Positions 1-5,562 of a stretch of 10,126 nt of DNA are shown piece after piece. Source of the stretch: Candidatus Zymogenus sp. GTDB lineage: Bacteria; Desulfobacterota; Zymogenia; Zymogenales; Zymogenaceae. The stretch lies in assembly GCA_030613285.1 (NCBI GenBank), contig JAUWME010000042.1, forward strand, positions 1 to 10,126. The letters are read 5' to 3'. The notes beneath the pieces are model-generated. The model had not been told where the DNA came from, searched no databases, and saw nothing but the letters and a program-made list of their open reading frames with translations. A program made the translations under genes and the position numbers. Within the stretch, counting starts at the first letter, position 1. Every line of letters starts with the position of its first letter.

Positions 1-365
1 GCTTTCTCGCCCATCAACTTAAAGACCCCCTTCTTACGAAACTGCCTGCTCGTTACCAAATCTTGAATTACCGCAGCCTTCCCCACCTCTGGGCCGCCCT
101 TGAAACTATACGTAGTGAGGGGGTAGTGCGCAATCTGTTTATTATCCGCCCACGCAACTACAACTGGGCTTTTTGTCTCCAAATATTGCCATCGATAAAA
201 ACCCTCATCCATGAGGGAGCGCTTTTGTGCCTCGGTCTCTTCAAAGATCTCTGTTAAAAGCGAAACGACCCCGCTAACCTCACCTTCTGTCAATAGACTT
301 GCACTGATTTTTTGATTGCCCATATTTCTTCCACCACCGACTTTTTCCTTCACTTTTCCCTTCAT
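1..365 (-). CDS. GNAT-family N-acetyltransferase, Eis-like (N-terminal part, cut by window edge)
   Basis: This frame reads leftward off the window, so only about 121 N-terminal residues are visible. It begins an acyl-CoA N-acetyltransferase fold. A helix region carries FYRWQYLETKSP, followed by a strand VVVAWADNKQIAHYPL and then VIQDLVTSRQFRKKGVFKLM. That last piece fits motif A of GNAT proteins, where an R/Q-x-x-G-x-G/A-like loop binds the CoA pyrophosphate (here R-Q-F-R-K-K-G-V-F). The F-x-W-x-Y region followed by a V-x-D-L-V-T-x-x-x-x-R strand resembles Eis-type acetyltransferases (Acetyltransf_9). I chose ATG 365 because AGGA lies 8 nt upstream. An in-frame ATG at 323, preceded by GGTGG/GGAAG, sits closer to the conserved domain and is a real alternative. 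It follows the deacetylase gene by about 33 bp on the same strand and is probably its co-transcribed partner. The substrate is unknown; a sugar amine or peptide of an exported glycan is inferred from context only. Confidence 0.83.
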   Translation of the reverse strand, partial: MKGKVKEKVGGGRNMGNQKISASLLTEGEVSGVVSLLTEIFEETEAQKRSLMDEGFYRWQYLETKSPVVVAWADNKQIAHYPLTTYSFKGGPEVGKAAVIQDLVTSRQFRKKGVFKLMGEK

Positions 366-398
366 TCAATATATCCTATCCTTCACGACTTCCTTTTC

Positions 399-1241
399 TT
401 AACGACATTTTTCCTCAATAATATCAATGCAAGTAGTAAAAGAGAAGGTGTCCAAAAGCCTCTTTAATCTGGGGTAAGTCCTACCCAAGTTAATGTAGTG
501 CGTCAACGTTGCCAGAGGCGCCACCTTGATCTTTGGATGTTTCGGATCAAACTCCCAGGGGTGAAGATAGATTACTGTGTCAGCATTATTTTCGATATTT
601 TTATTGATATTGCCCCTCTTCATTATGCCCCGCTTTGTCAAAAAGAGCGGCAGGATGCGAAAATACGCCCCGCCAATCCCTATCCGCCTCCCAAAAAGCT
701 CCATCGTGGAGACCGGAAATTCTATGATCTCCTTTTCAGGATATTTGTAAATATCGTGGGGTGAGTCTGGGATGCCGTAACGATAGTTGTAGCCGGGGTA
801 GATGCTGGCGTCATATTTGTACCCCTCCTCAATCAGTACATCCAATGCCCACAAAGATTCACTTGTGATGGAAAAATATGGCGCCCTGAAACCCACCGCC
901 TTTTTCCCTGTGATGTCAGAGAGAAGATCGTCAGTTCTTTTTATCTCATCACGAAAGGATGCCGGTTTCAGTTTATAGACCATCGTGTGGGAATAGCCGT
1001 GGGAGGCAATCTCGTGGCCCGCCTTGGCAATCGACTTGACTTCTTCAGGATACATCTCACAGACCATGCCGAGGATAAAAAAAGTCGCCTTTACGCCCTT
1101 TTTTCCCAACAAGGACAATATCCTCGACAGTCCAACGGTGAGGCGACGTTCTTTTCCCTCCATCTCATGGTTTTTAAGCTCCATGCCCATGTACCAGTCT
1201 TCCACGTCAAAGGAGAGGGCAACCTTAATATTTGGCTTCAT
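399..1241 (-). CDS. Polysaccharide deacetylase (NodB-homology, PEP-CTERM-locus type with DUF3473-like C-terminus)
   Basis: The 280-residue product is a carbohydrate esterase family 4 (CE4) type metal-dependent deacetylase, expected to remove N-acetyl or O-acetyl groups from a polysaccharide. The motifs are in family order. An acidic motif F-D-V-E-D-W lies at residues 11-16. A metal-binding H-x-x-x-H lies at 81-85, within HEIASHGYSH. R-A-P-Y is at 119-122, D-A-S-I-Y-P at 154-159, and a final L-H-P at 236-238. The start 'SFDVEDW' and the C-terminal 'YLHPWEFDP' block are hallmarks of the deacetylase subfamily found in exosortase/PEP-CTERM and related exopolysaccharide loci. All expected catalytic positions are present, so it should be active. 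There is no signal peptide, so it probably acts in the cytoplasm or at the inner face, as is usual for this subfamily. Its ATG lies 2 bp after the GH57 stop, indicating translational coupling. No exosortase or PEP-CTERM gene is visible here, so the link to that system is by sequence type only. Confidence 0.95.
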   Translation of the reverse strand: MKPNIKVALSFDVEDWYMGMELKNHEMEGKERRLTVGLSRILSLLGKKGVKATFFILGMVCEMYPEEVKSIAKAGHEIASHGYSHTMVYKLKPASFRDEIKRTDDLLSDITGKKAVGFRAPYFSITSESLWALDVLIEEGYKYDASIYPGYNYRYGIPDSPHDIYKYPEKEIIEFPVSTMELFGRRIGIGGAYFRILPLFLTKRGIMKRGNINKNIENNADTVIYLHPWEFDPKHPKIKVAPLATLTHYINLGRTYPRLKRLLDTFSFTTCIDIIEEKCR

Positions 1242-1243
1242 TT

Positions 1244-2485
1244 TTAATATTTTTCTAAAATATTGAACGCCTTAAGAGCAGAGTTGTAACAAAAGAGCCT
1301 GTGTTCAGGGATAGGAGTCCAGCCCCTACCGTCGCTATTTTGCGAAAGGAGGAGGCATCGTATCACCTCGTTCCTCTCTTTCTTTGAGAGCTTTTTATCC
1401 ACCCTGTGATACTTCTCCCTCACCTCTCGCACAAATTCGTTCAATCTACGGTTATCCGGGTCAGCATCCCAAAGAGCAAAATCGCCATCGGTGCTCCAGC
1501 TTCCTGTTCTGAGATAGAGGCTCTGAAAATCCTCCGCCTCCCTTGTCGCCAAATATTCCGATGGAAGTGTAATTTCCATGTGCGGACTTTGATGAATGTA
1601 TTCAAGAAGATTTTTCAATCTTGATACAGGGATCGGATCCTCCTTGATGTTTCCGCCGTAGCCGTAAAACTCAAAATCGGTGGAAAATGGGAGGAAATAA
1701 CCCTCAAGTGTCGGGGTTACTTTGTCCAGAAGTTTGTAGAGCCTCTTCTCATTCATAATGGTCATTCTGCCAAGGCACGAAAGGATATAGGAACTCCAAG
1801 GCTGATAACACCTGACAGCGGTGATTGTTTTGTCTCCTGCAGTCTCCCAAGTTACGGGGTGCATATTGGTGAGGTTCTTCAACAACCGCTTCCACTTAAA
1901 AAGATAGAGAAGCTGGCTTATGATGTTTTTGTTTGCAACTTGGGATATCTCTTTTAGAAACGAAGGTGGAACGGGCTTAAAATCGTTAGCAGTGTTAAGC
2001 CTATCCAGAAGGGTGTATCTTAGGATATCGTTATCCACAAAACAGTATTCGTATCCCTTCTCTTTTAACACCATCCCCAGCAGTGGGTCAATCCCCTGCT
2101 CCGGGGGAAAAAACCCCTTGGGCCTTACTTTTAAAACACGCTTTACCGTATCAAGATAGTAATCGATGTCGAGCCTCACCTCTTCCACAGGGGAAAGGGG
2201 AAGGATCGAGTGCGCCCAGCTGGTACCTGTAATCTCAACCTGCCCCCTATCTATTAAAAGCCTCAGGAGTTTTATAACTTCGGGATACTTTCCATACTCT
2301 GGAAATTTGCCGTCCAGCACCTCAAGGGTGAACCCTGTCCAATTGAGGATTACTTTATAGGCCGGATTTTTTTCGAGCATCTCAAGTACGGGGAAGTAGC
2401 TTCTATCTATGACGTTGGGAATCTCCGAAAATGGAAATTCCGCATACAGGAGGTTTGCGTGAAGCAACATGGAAGTTTTTACCAT
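1244..2485 (-). CDS. Glycoside hydrolase family 57 protein (alpha-amylase/4-alpha-glucanotransferase-like)
   Basis: From ATG 2485 the product has 413 residues. The GH57 conserved regions appear in order. His9 lies in the N-terminal strand (M-L-L-H-A-N-L). G-Q-V-E-I-T is at 81-86, in the place of the classical GNVEVT. F-F-P-P-E-Q-G is at 125-131, with Glu129 the likely catalytic nucleophile. S-T-D-F-E-F-Y-G is at 268-275, with Asp270 the likely acid/base. The C-terminal helical part shows G-S-W-S-T-D-G-D-F at 328-336 and L-L-L-S-Q-N-S-D near 378-385. GH57 enzymes act on alpha-glucans by a retaining mechanism. The actual substrate cannot be read from the sequence, and partners on exopolysaccharide are inferred from the operon. 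ATG 2485 is preferred because GGAGA sits 5 nt upstream. A TTG at 2530 would add 15 residues ahead of the conserved strand without a good ribosome site. It is the first gene of a leftward operon with the deacetylase and GNAT genes. Confidence 0.93.
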   Translation of the reverse strand: MVKTSMLLHANLLYAEFPFSEIPNVIDRSYFPVLEMLEKNPAYKVILNWTGFTLEVLDGKFPEYGKYPEVIKLLRLLIDRGQVEITGTSWAHSILPLSPVEEVRLDIDYYLDTVKRVLKVRPKGFFPPEQGIDPLLGMVLKEKGYEYCFVDNDILRYTLLDRLNTANDFKPVPPSFLKEISQVANKNIISQLLYLFKWKRLLKNLTNMHPVTWETAGDKTITAVRCYQPWSSYILSCLGRMTIMNEKRLYKLLDKVTPTLEGYFLPFSTDFEFYGYGGNIKEDPIPVSRLKNLLEYIHQSPHMEITLPSEYLATREAEDFQSLYLRTGSWSTDGDFALWDADPDNRRLNEFVREVREKYHRVDKKLSKKERNEVIRCLLLSQNSDGRGWTPIPEHRLFCYNSALKAFNILEKY

Positions 2486-2548
2486 TTTTCTCTCCAAAAT
2501 CAGATATGGCCTTACAAGACAATAAGGCAATCAATAATTAGGTTAATA

Positions 2549-2577
2549 AGGATACTGCATTTTTTGTGATGTGTCAA
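2549..2577 (-). promoter_or_regulatory. Sigma-70-type promoter of the GH57 operon
   Basis: On the minus strand TTGACA (2577-2572, perfect -35) is followed after exactly 17 nt by TATCCT (2554-2549, 4 of 6 to the -10 consensus). Transcription would begin near 2542, giving a leader of about 57 nt before the preferred ATG at 2485 and passing upstream of the rejected TTG start. The match is to the consensus only; activity is inferred. Confidence 0.7.
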
Positions 2578-2646
2578 GAAAGTGTGTCGATTCATGTAAT
2601 GTAACGGTAAATTTAAAGTGCCTTAGTCTCAATAAAATCATTACAC

Positions 2647-3441
2647 TTACTCCCCTTTGAACTTCGGCTCCCTCTTTTTAAAAAAACTATCCACCCCCTC
2701 CTTGAAGTCCTCGGTCATGGTGGAAAGGATAAACTGGTCTGTATCCATGTGGGTTACCGATTTATCAAAGGCAGTTGTCAGCGCATTGATGGTCTGTTTT
2801 GTCATCATAATAGGTATTGGCGGCATCTTTGCCAACTTCTCGGCGATCTTTTTGGCCACATTTACTGCCTCTCCATCGGGACAGAGCCTCTGGGCAAAGC
2901 CCCAATCGTATGCGTCTTTGGCCTGGATACGCTCTGCGAAGATGACAATCTCCTTTGCCCTGGCGGGGCCCACAAGGTGCACAAGCCTTGGAAGAGTTGC
3001 CCAACTCATATTCATGCCAAGGGTGAGCTCTGGCACATGTATAAACGACGATTCTGCCATTACTCGAAAATCGAGGGAAACCGCAAGTGAAATTCCGCCC
3101 CCGATACAAAAACCCTCTATTGCCCCGATAGTAATCTGGTCAAGATTTTCCCAGGCGCTGCACATCTTTGGGCCAAAAGCCATCATCTTCCTTCTCTTAG
3201 CGAGGGGAGCAGAAAAGACTTCATAGGTCTTTGGATCTGTAAGGTCAAAACCCACCGAAAAGTAGTCACTACTACCTGTTACGATTATCGTTGTAATTTC
3301 GCTTTTTAGGGCAAACTCCCCGGCAAGTTTGAAAAGCTCTTCGATAAGGTCGGTGGAGAGCGCGTTTTTTTTCTCTGGGCGTGACAATGTAACAACGGCA
3401 AGGGCTCCTTCCTCTTCCACTTTAAGGTTCTTATAGTCCAT
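2647..3441 (-). CDS. Enoyl-CoA hydratase/isomerase family protein (crotonase superfamily)
   Basis: The 264-residue product has typical full length for a single-domain crotonase. These enzymes use an oxyanion hole to stabilise enolate intermediates of acyl-CoA thioesters. The first oxyanion loop is S-V-G-F-D at 62-66, and the second is G-F-C-I-G-G-G-I-S at 110-118. The usual hydratase has two catalytic glutamates. The one after the GGG loop is replaced here by Ser118, while the second is kept as Glu138 in H-V-P-E-L. One-glutamate members are often isomerases, hydrolases or other lyases, so simple hydratase activity is not assured. The C-terminal FFKKREPKFKG tail is the usual crotonase ending. 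ATG 3441 has GGAG about 9 nt upstream. The gene is monocistronic, as the next leftward promoter lies just downstream of its stop. No other beta-oxidation gene is in the window, so the pathway (fatty, aromatic or branched acid) is open. Confidence 0.95.
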   Translation of the reverse strand: MDYKNLKVEEEGALAVVTLSRPEKKNALSTDLIEELFKLAGEFALKSEITTIIVTGSSDYFSVGFDLTDPKTYEVFSAPLAKRRKMMAFGPKMCSAWENLDQITIGAIEGFCIGGGISLAVSLDFRVMAESSFIHVPELTLGMNMSWATLPRLVHLVGPARAKEIVIFAERIQAKDAYDWGFAQRLCPDGEAVNVAKKIAEKLAKMPPIPIMMTKQTINALTTAFDKSVTHMDTDQFILSTMTEDFKEGVDSFFKKREPKFKGE

Positions 3442-3469
3442 TCAAAGACACTCCAATATTGTGCTTTAG

Positions 3470-3498
3470 AGTTTACCCCAATTTCGGTTAAATTCCAA
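3470..3498 (-). promoter_or_regulatory. Possible promoter of the crotonase gene
   Basis: Minus-strand TTGGAA (3498-3493) and TAAACT (3475-3470) are separated by 17 nt, each matching 4 of 6 consensus bases. The spacing and position, about 30 bp before the ATG, fit. In such an AT-rich region a match of this quality can occur by chance. Confidence 0.35.
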
Positions 3499-3588
3499 TC
3501 TTAAACTGACTGCAGGTTTATTTTTTTTGCTGCACTTGTTGGATTTGGTTTTTTTAAAATTGTAGGAAAAAGGGACATTATTTTTACA

Positions 3589-3619
3589 TTGACAAAGCCC
3601 TTAAAACATAATATATAAT
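3589..3619 (+). promoter_or_regulatory. Promoter of the TPR membrane-protein gene
   Basis: A perfect TTGACA at 3589-3594 is followed by overlapping -10 candidates: TATATA at 3612-3617 (17-nt spacer) and TATAAT at 3614-3619 (19-nt spacer). The start codon at 3651 is preceded by AAAGGA at 3635-3640. It lies back to back with the putative crotonase promoter in a 209-bp divergent region with long T tracts. Confidence 0.65.
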
Positions 3620-3650
3620 ATTTATATTCATTCAAAAGGAAATTTATATT

Positions 3651-4196
3651 ATGAAAAAGTTTCTGAAAATAGGATGCTCCACACTGTTTCTGGTTGTGGT
3701 TGTCTTTGTTGTTGTCATTTTCATTATAGCCCCAACACCTATGAGATTTGTTAAAGCCTTACCACATTTGCCTAAATATGTAATGTGTATAACATACGAA
3801 GATAATGGGGAATATGGAAAGGCGCTGAATTGTTTCAGTGAACTCATAATTAGTCAACCAGAAGCTTACAATTATTTACAAAGAGGTCTTTTGTTGGAAA
3901 AGATGGTCAGGTACGAAGAGGCGATGAAAGATTACAAAACTGCTGTTAAGTTAGATCCAAAGGAAGGAAAAGCGTATTACAGGATGGGGACTATCTACGA
4001 AAAAGATGGTAAATATAAAGAGGCAATCGATTCCTATACCAATGCAATAAAATGCTATCCAAATGAGGGGTACTATTACTACAAAAGGGGGAAACTGTAT
4101 CTTGAGCTCGGTGATGAGACATTGGCAAAGAAGGACTTCACAAGGAGCTGCGAACTGAAAGGATACGGCTGTGGATATTTAGAAGATCTAAGGTAA
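3651..4196 (+). CDS. Membrane-anchored TPR-repeat protein
   Basis: The 181-residue product begins with a short basic stretch (MKKFLKIG) and a strongly hydrophobic segment at about 11-27. This reads as a single signal anchor rather than a lipoprotein, since no lipobox follows it. The rest is helical TPR repeat: a degenerate unit at about 37-70, clear units at about 71-103 (E-A-Y-N-Y-L-Q-R-G, ending L-D-P) and 104-137 (A-Y-Y-R-M-G, ending C-Y-P), and a last unit from about 138. It closes with a cysteine-containing cap (R-S-C-E-L-K-G-Y-G-C). TPR modules bind protein partners, so this is probably a scaffold facing the periplasm; no enzymatic residue is seen. The gene is visibly A+T-richer than its neighbours, as is the unknown gene following it. 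Its own promoter lies at 3589-3619. The partner is unknown; the following membrane-associated protein is a candidate by adjacency only. Confidence 0.9.
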   Translation: MKKFLKIGCSTLFLVVVVFVVVIFIIAPTPMRFVKALPHLPKYVMCITYEDNGEYGKALNCFSELIISQPEAYNYLQRGLLLEKMVRYEEAMKDYKTAVKLDPKEGKAYYRMGTIYEKDGKYKEAIDSYTNAIKCYPNEGYYYYKRGKLYLELGDETLAKKDFTRSCELKGYGCGYLEDLR

Positions 4197-4263
4197 TTCC
4201 CTCAAAAAAAACGAAAACATTTCAAAAAAAATATTCATATCTCTCATAACTCCCCCAAAATCG

Positions 4264-4272
4264 TGCGATAAT
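4264..4272 (+). promoter_or_regulatory. Extended -10 promoter for the structured leader and following gene
   Basis: TGCGATAAT combines the TGn extension at 4264-4266 with GATAAT (5 of 6 to the -10 consensus). The -35 region 17 nt upstream (TCATAA, 4244-4249) is weak, as is common with extended -10 promoters. Transcription would start near 4279, producing a leader of about 127 nt before the ATG at 4406. Confidence 0.5.
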
Positions 4273-4278
4273 TGAAAC

Positions 4279-4405
4279 TGAAGATCAAATCCTTGGGAGG
4301 AAACTGTTTCCACAGGGTCAGGTCTTTGGGGAACTTACGCCCACCAGCAGAAGGGTTCTGCATCCGGGCGCCCCTACTCGAAAAACCAAAATAAGGAGAA
4401 TAAAA
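4279..4405 (+). ncRNA. Candidate structured 5' leader (cis-regulatory RNA or small RNA), unrecognised class
   Basis: The gap between the two plus-strand genes is much more G+C-rich here than the genes it separates, and it can fold well. A first hairpin at 4299-4311 pairs GGAAA with TTTCC around a CTG loop. A second, compound stem pairs GGGG (4328-4331) with CCCC (4371-4374) and CGCCC (4338-4342) with GGGCG (4366-4370). It is capped by GCAGAA (4347-4352) with TTCTGC (4356-4361) around a GGG loop. TCCTT at 4290-4294 is complementary to the ribosome site of the next gene, so ribosome-site sequestration is possible. I compared it by memory with riboswitches, 6S RNA and SRP RNA and found no convincing match. 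GTCAGGTC at 4317-4324 recalls SRP RNA, but the conserved loop that should follow is absent. A pairing pattern is seen; function is inferred. Confidence 0.4.
4393..4398 (+). promoter_or_regulatory. Ribosome binding site of the unknown membrane-associated gene
   Basis: AAGGAG lies 7 nt before ATG 4406 and is a near-perfect Shine-Dalgarno sequence. Its AAGGA core can pair with UCCUU at 4290-4294 at the start of the leader, about 100 nt upstream. This is the only strong ribosome site near the gene start and it fixes the start codon. Confidence 0.75.
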
Positions 4406-5437
4406 ATGTCTAATTCATATGTAGTTTTCAAATTTGTTTTTAAAGCAGCGAATTTTGTTCTAAAATACGTAAAGAAGATAATCCTTAAAAAATATGAATG
4501 GATCAGCAGAATTTCCTGGATTTATCTCATTGTAAAGGATTTGTTGATACTCTTTGTTTCTGTCAGCAAGAAATCAATAAAGAAAATTTACGAATGGGTC
4601 TTTCAAATATTGAATAATCTAAAATCACTTCTTCAGAAAATGAAGATAAAGTTCAATGCCAGAAAACCAGAGGATTTAGAACCTCGTTACAAAGAGTATC
4701 TTGATTTACTTAACAAGGCTTTACTCGATTTGGAAAATCAGGCACTCAATGGTCAATCCCCACCGGTCTGTTCGATTGAAACAAAATCGATTTTAGATAA
4801 TTTACTTGCCGGACTTGAATCCGAGAGTAAAAGCCAGGATAAACCTGGGTTACTGCTGACAGTCGAATCCATTAAACTTATTAAGAAGTTTTACAATAAT
4901 GAGATAGATATTGGAGTTGCTGATGATTTACAGCCGAAAACAATCATTATAAACCCAGATGAGGTGTGTGGCACAACCGAGATTGAAAACCCCATTTCCA
5001 AAGCCATATCCCTTCTTGAAAGCATTGAAAAGAAGGTAGGTAGAGAATCTTTAAGCAGCTCACTAACCGAAATTGAAGAAATTGCAAATCGGCTGTCAGC
5101 CAACGCCAATCTTGGAAACATAGCCACTACGGTTGAAAACATCAACCTCGAACTTAACAATCTCCTCTCAAAGGATGGAAGAATATCCAGAAATACAAAA
5201 AAAGATAAGGATATCGTATCGATTAAAAATGAGTTACGAGAGATGAATTTGGCCAACTTTGAAAAAACCGAAGAACTTGTTGCGATGTTTAAGCACAACC
5301 AAAGCGTCATTAAAAAATTCGACGATCACTATAAACAACTCGAAAAGACAGTCAAAGATAACCCTGTGGTATTCTACGACAATATGTACATGTTTTTTAG
5401 AAAACTCAATGTAGATAGAGTGTTCAAAGGTTGGTGA
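4406..5437 (+). CDS. Uncharacterised membrane-associated protein with predicted coiled coil
   Basis: I do not recognise this 343-residue protein. The first 80 residues are hydrophobic or amphipathic and lysine-rich, with a possible membrane helix at about 37-53 (W-I-Y-L-I-V-K-D-L-L-I-L-F). This part contains a duplication: residues 23-36 and 55-68 share K-K-x-I with a Y-E-W core exactly 32 residues apart (Y30/Y62, E31/E63, W32/W64). From about residue 85 it is charged and helical, with heptad-like stretches near 95-115, 198-235 and 240-330, separated by a looser section around 170-195 with P-K-T-I-I-I-N-P. The C-terminal 50 residues are lysine- and aromatic-rich. There is no signal peptidase site, known enzyme motif, or P-loop. 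The start is fixed by AAGGAG 7 nt upstream. Its A+T-rich composition matches the TPR gene before it and contrasts with flanking genes, so the pair may have arrived together. It is probably a scaffold or tether on the inner membrane, but that is speculative. Confidence 0.85.
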   Translation: MSNSYVVFKFVFKAANFVLKYVKKIILKKYEWISRISWIYLIVKDLLILFVSVSKKSIKKIYEWVFQILNNLKSLLQKMKIKFNARKPEDLEPRYKEYLDLLNKALLDLENQALNGQSPPVCSIETKSILDNLLAGLESESKSQDKPGLLLTVESIKLIKKFYNNEIDIGVADDLQPKTIIINPDEVCGTTEIENPISKAISLLESIEKKVGRESLSSSLTEIEEIANRLSANANLGNIATTVENINLELNNLLSKDGRISRNTKKDKDIVSIKNELREMNLANFEKTEELVAMFKHNQSVIKKFDDHYKQLEKTVKDNPVVFYDNMYMFFRKLNVDRVFKGW

Positions 5438-5520
5438 TTTAATCAGTTACCCCTGTCCAGTTATTGAATACTTCCTTTTCAGTATTGACTGACTATTGAC
5501 AGAGGGGCTTTTGAGATATA

Positions 5521-5547
5521 AGGGGGATGAACTGGTTTCATCCCCCT
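5521..5547. terminator. Bidirectional terminator-like hairpin between convergent genes
   Basis: An 11-bp perfect stem, with arm AGGGGGATGAA at 5521-5531 and the complementary arm at 5537-5547, encloses the 5-nt loop CTGGT. It lies between the plus-strand unknown gene (stop at 5437) and the minus-strand MFS gene (stop at 5562), so it can serve both. The T tract is weak on the plus strand (TCATACT) and slightly better on the minus strand (TTATAT). Confidence 0.7.
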
Positions 5548-5548
5548 C

Positions 5549-5562
5549 ATACTAATTAGTAT
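5549..5562. repeat. 14-bp perfect palindrome ATACTAATTAGTAT
   Basis: This perfect dyad lies directly after the terminator hairpin and overlaps the last base of the MFS stop codon. It may be part of the terminator structure on the minus strand or a protein-binding dyad. In AT-rich sequence the length is notable but not decisive. Confidence 0.5.

Noticed and set aside
63..257. Plus-strand open frame of 64 codons at the left edge
   Set aside because: It lies antisense to the GNAT gene, whose translation shows clear family motifs; this frame has no recognisable protein features.
2486..2530. TTG 2530 as the GH57 start
   Set aside because: The added 15 residues precede the conserved first strand, and the ATG at 2485 has a good GGAGA ribosome site.
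2595..2645. Inverted repeat TGTAATG / CATTACA downstream of the crotonase gene
   Set aside because: Seven A+T-rich pairs around a 37-nt loop are too weak for a terminator and no T run follows.
4317..4324. GTCAGGTC, as in the conserved core of bacterial SRP RNA
   Set aside because: The invariant GGAA tetraloop and A-G-C-A-G side that must follow in SRP RNA are absent, and the pairing found here is different.
5467..5486. AATACT / AGTATT hairpin after the unknown gene as its main terminator
   Set aside because: Only six A+T-rich pairs around an 8-nt loop; the 11-bp hairpin at 5521-5547 is much stronger.
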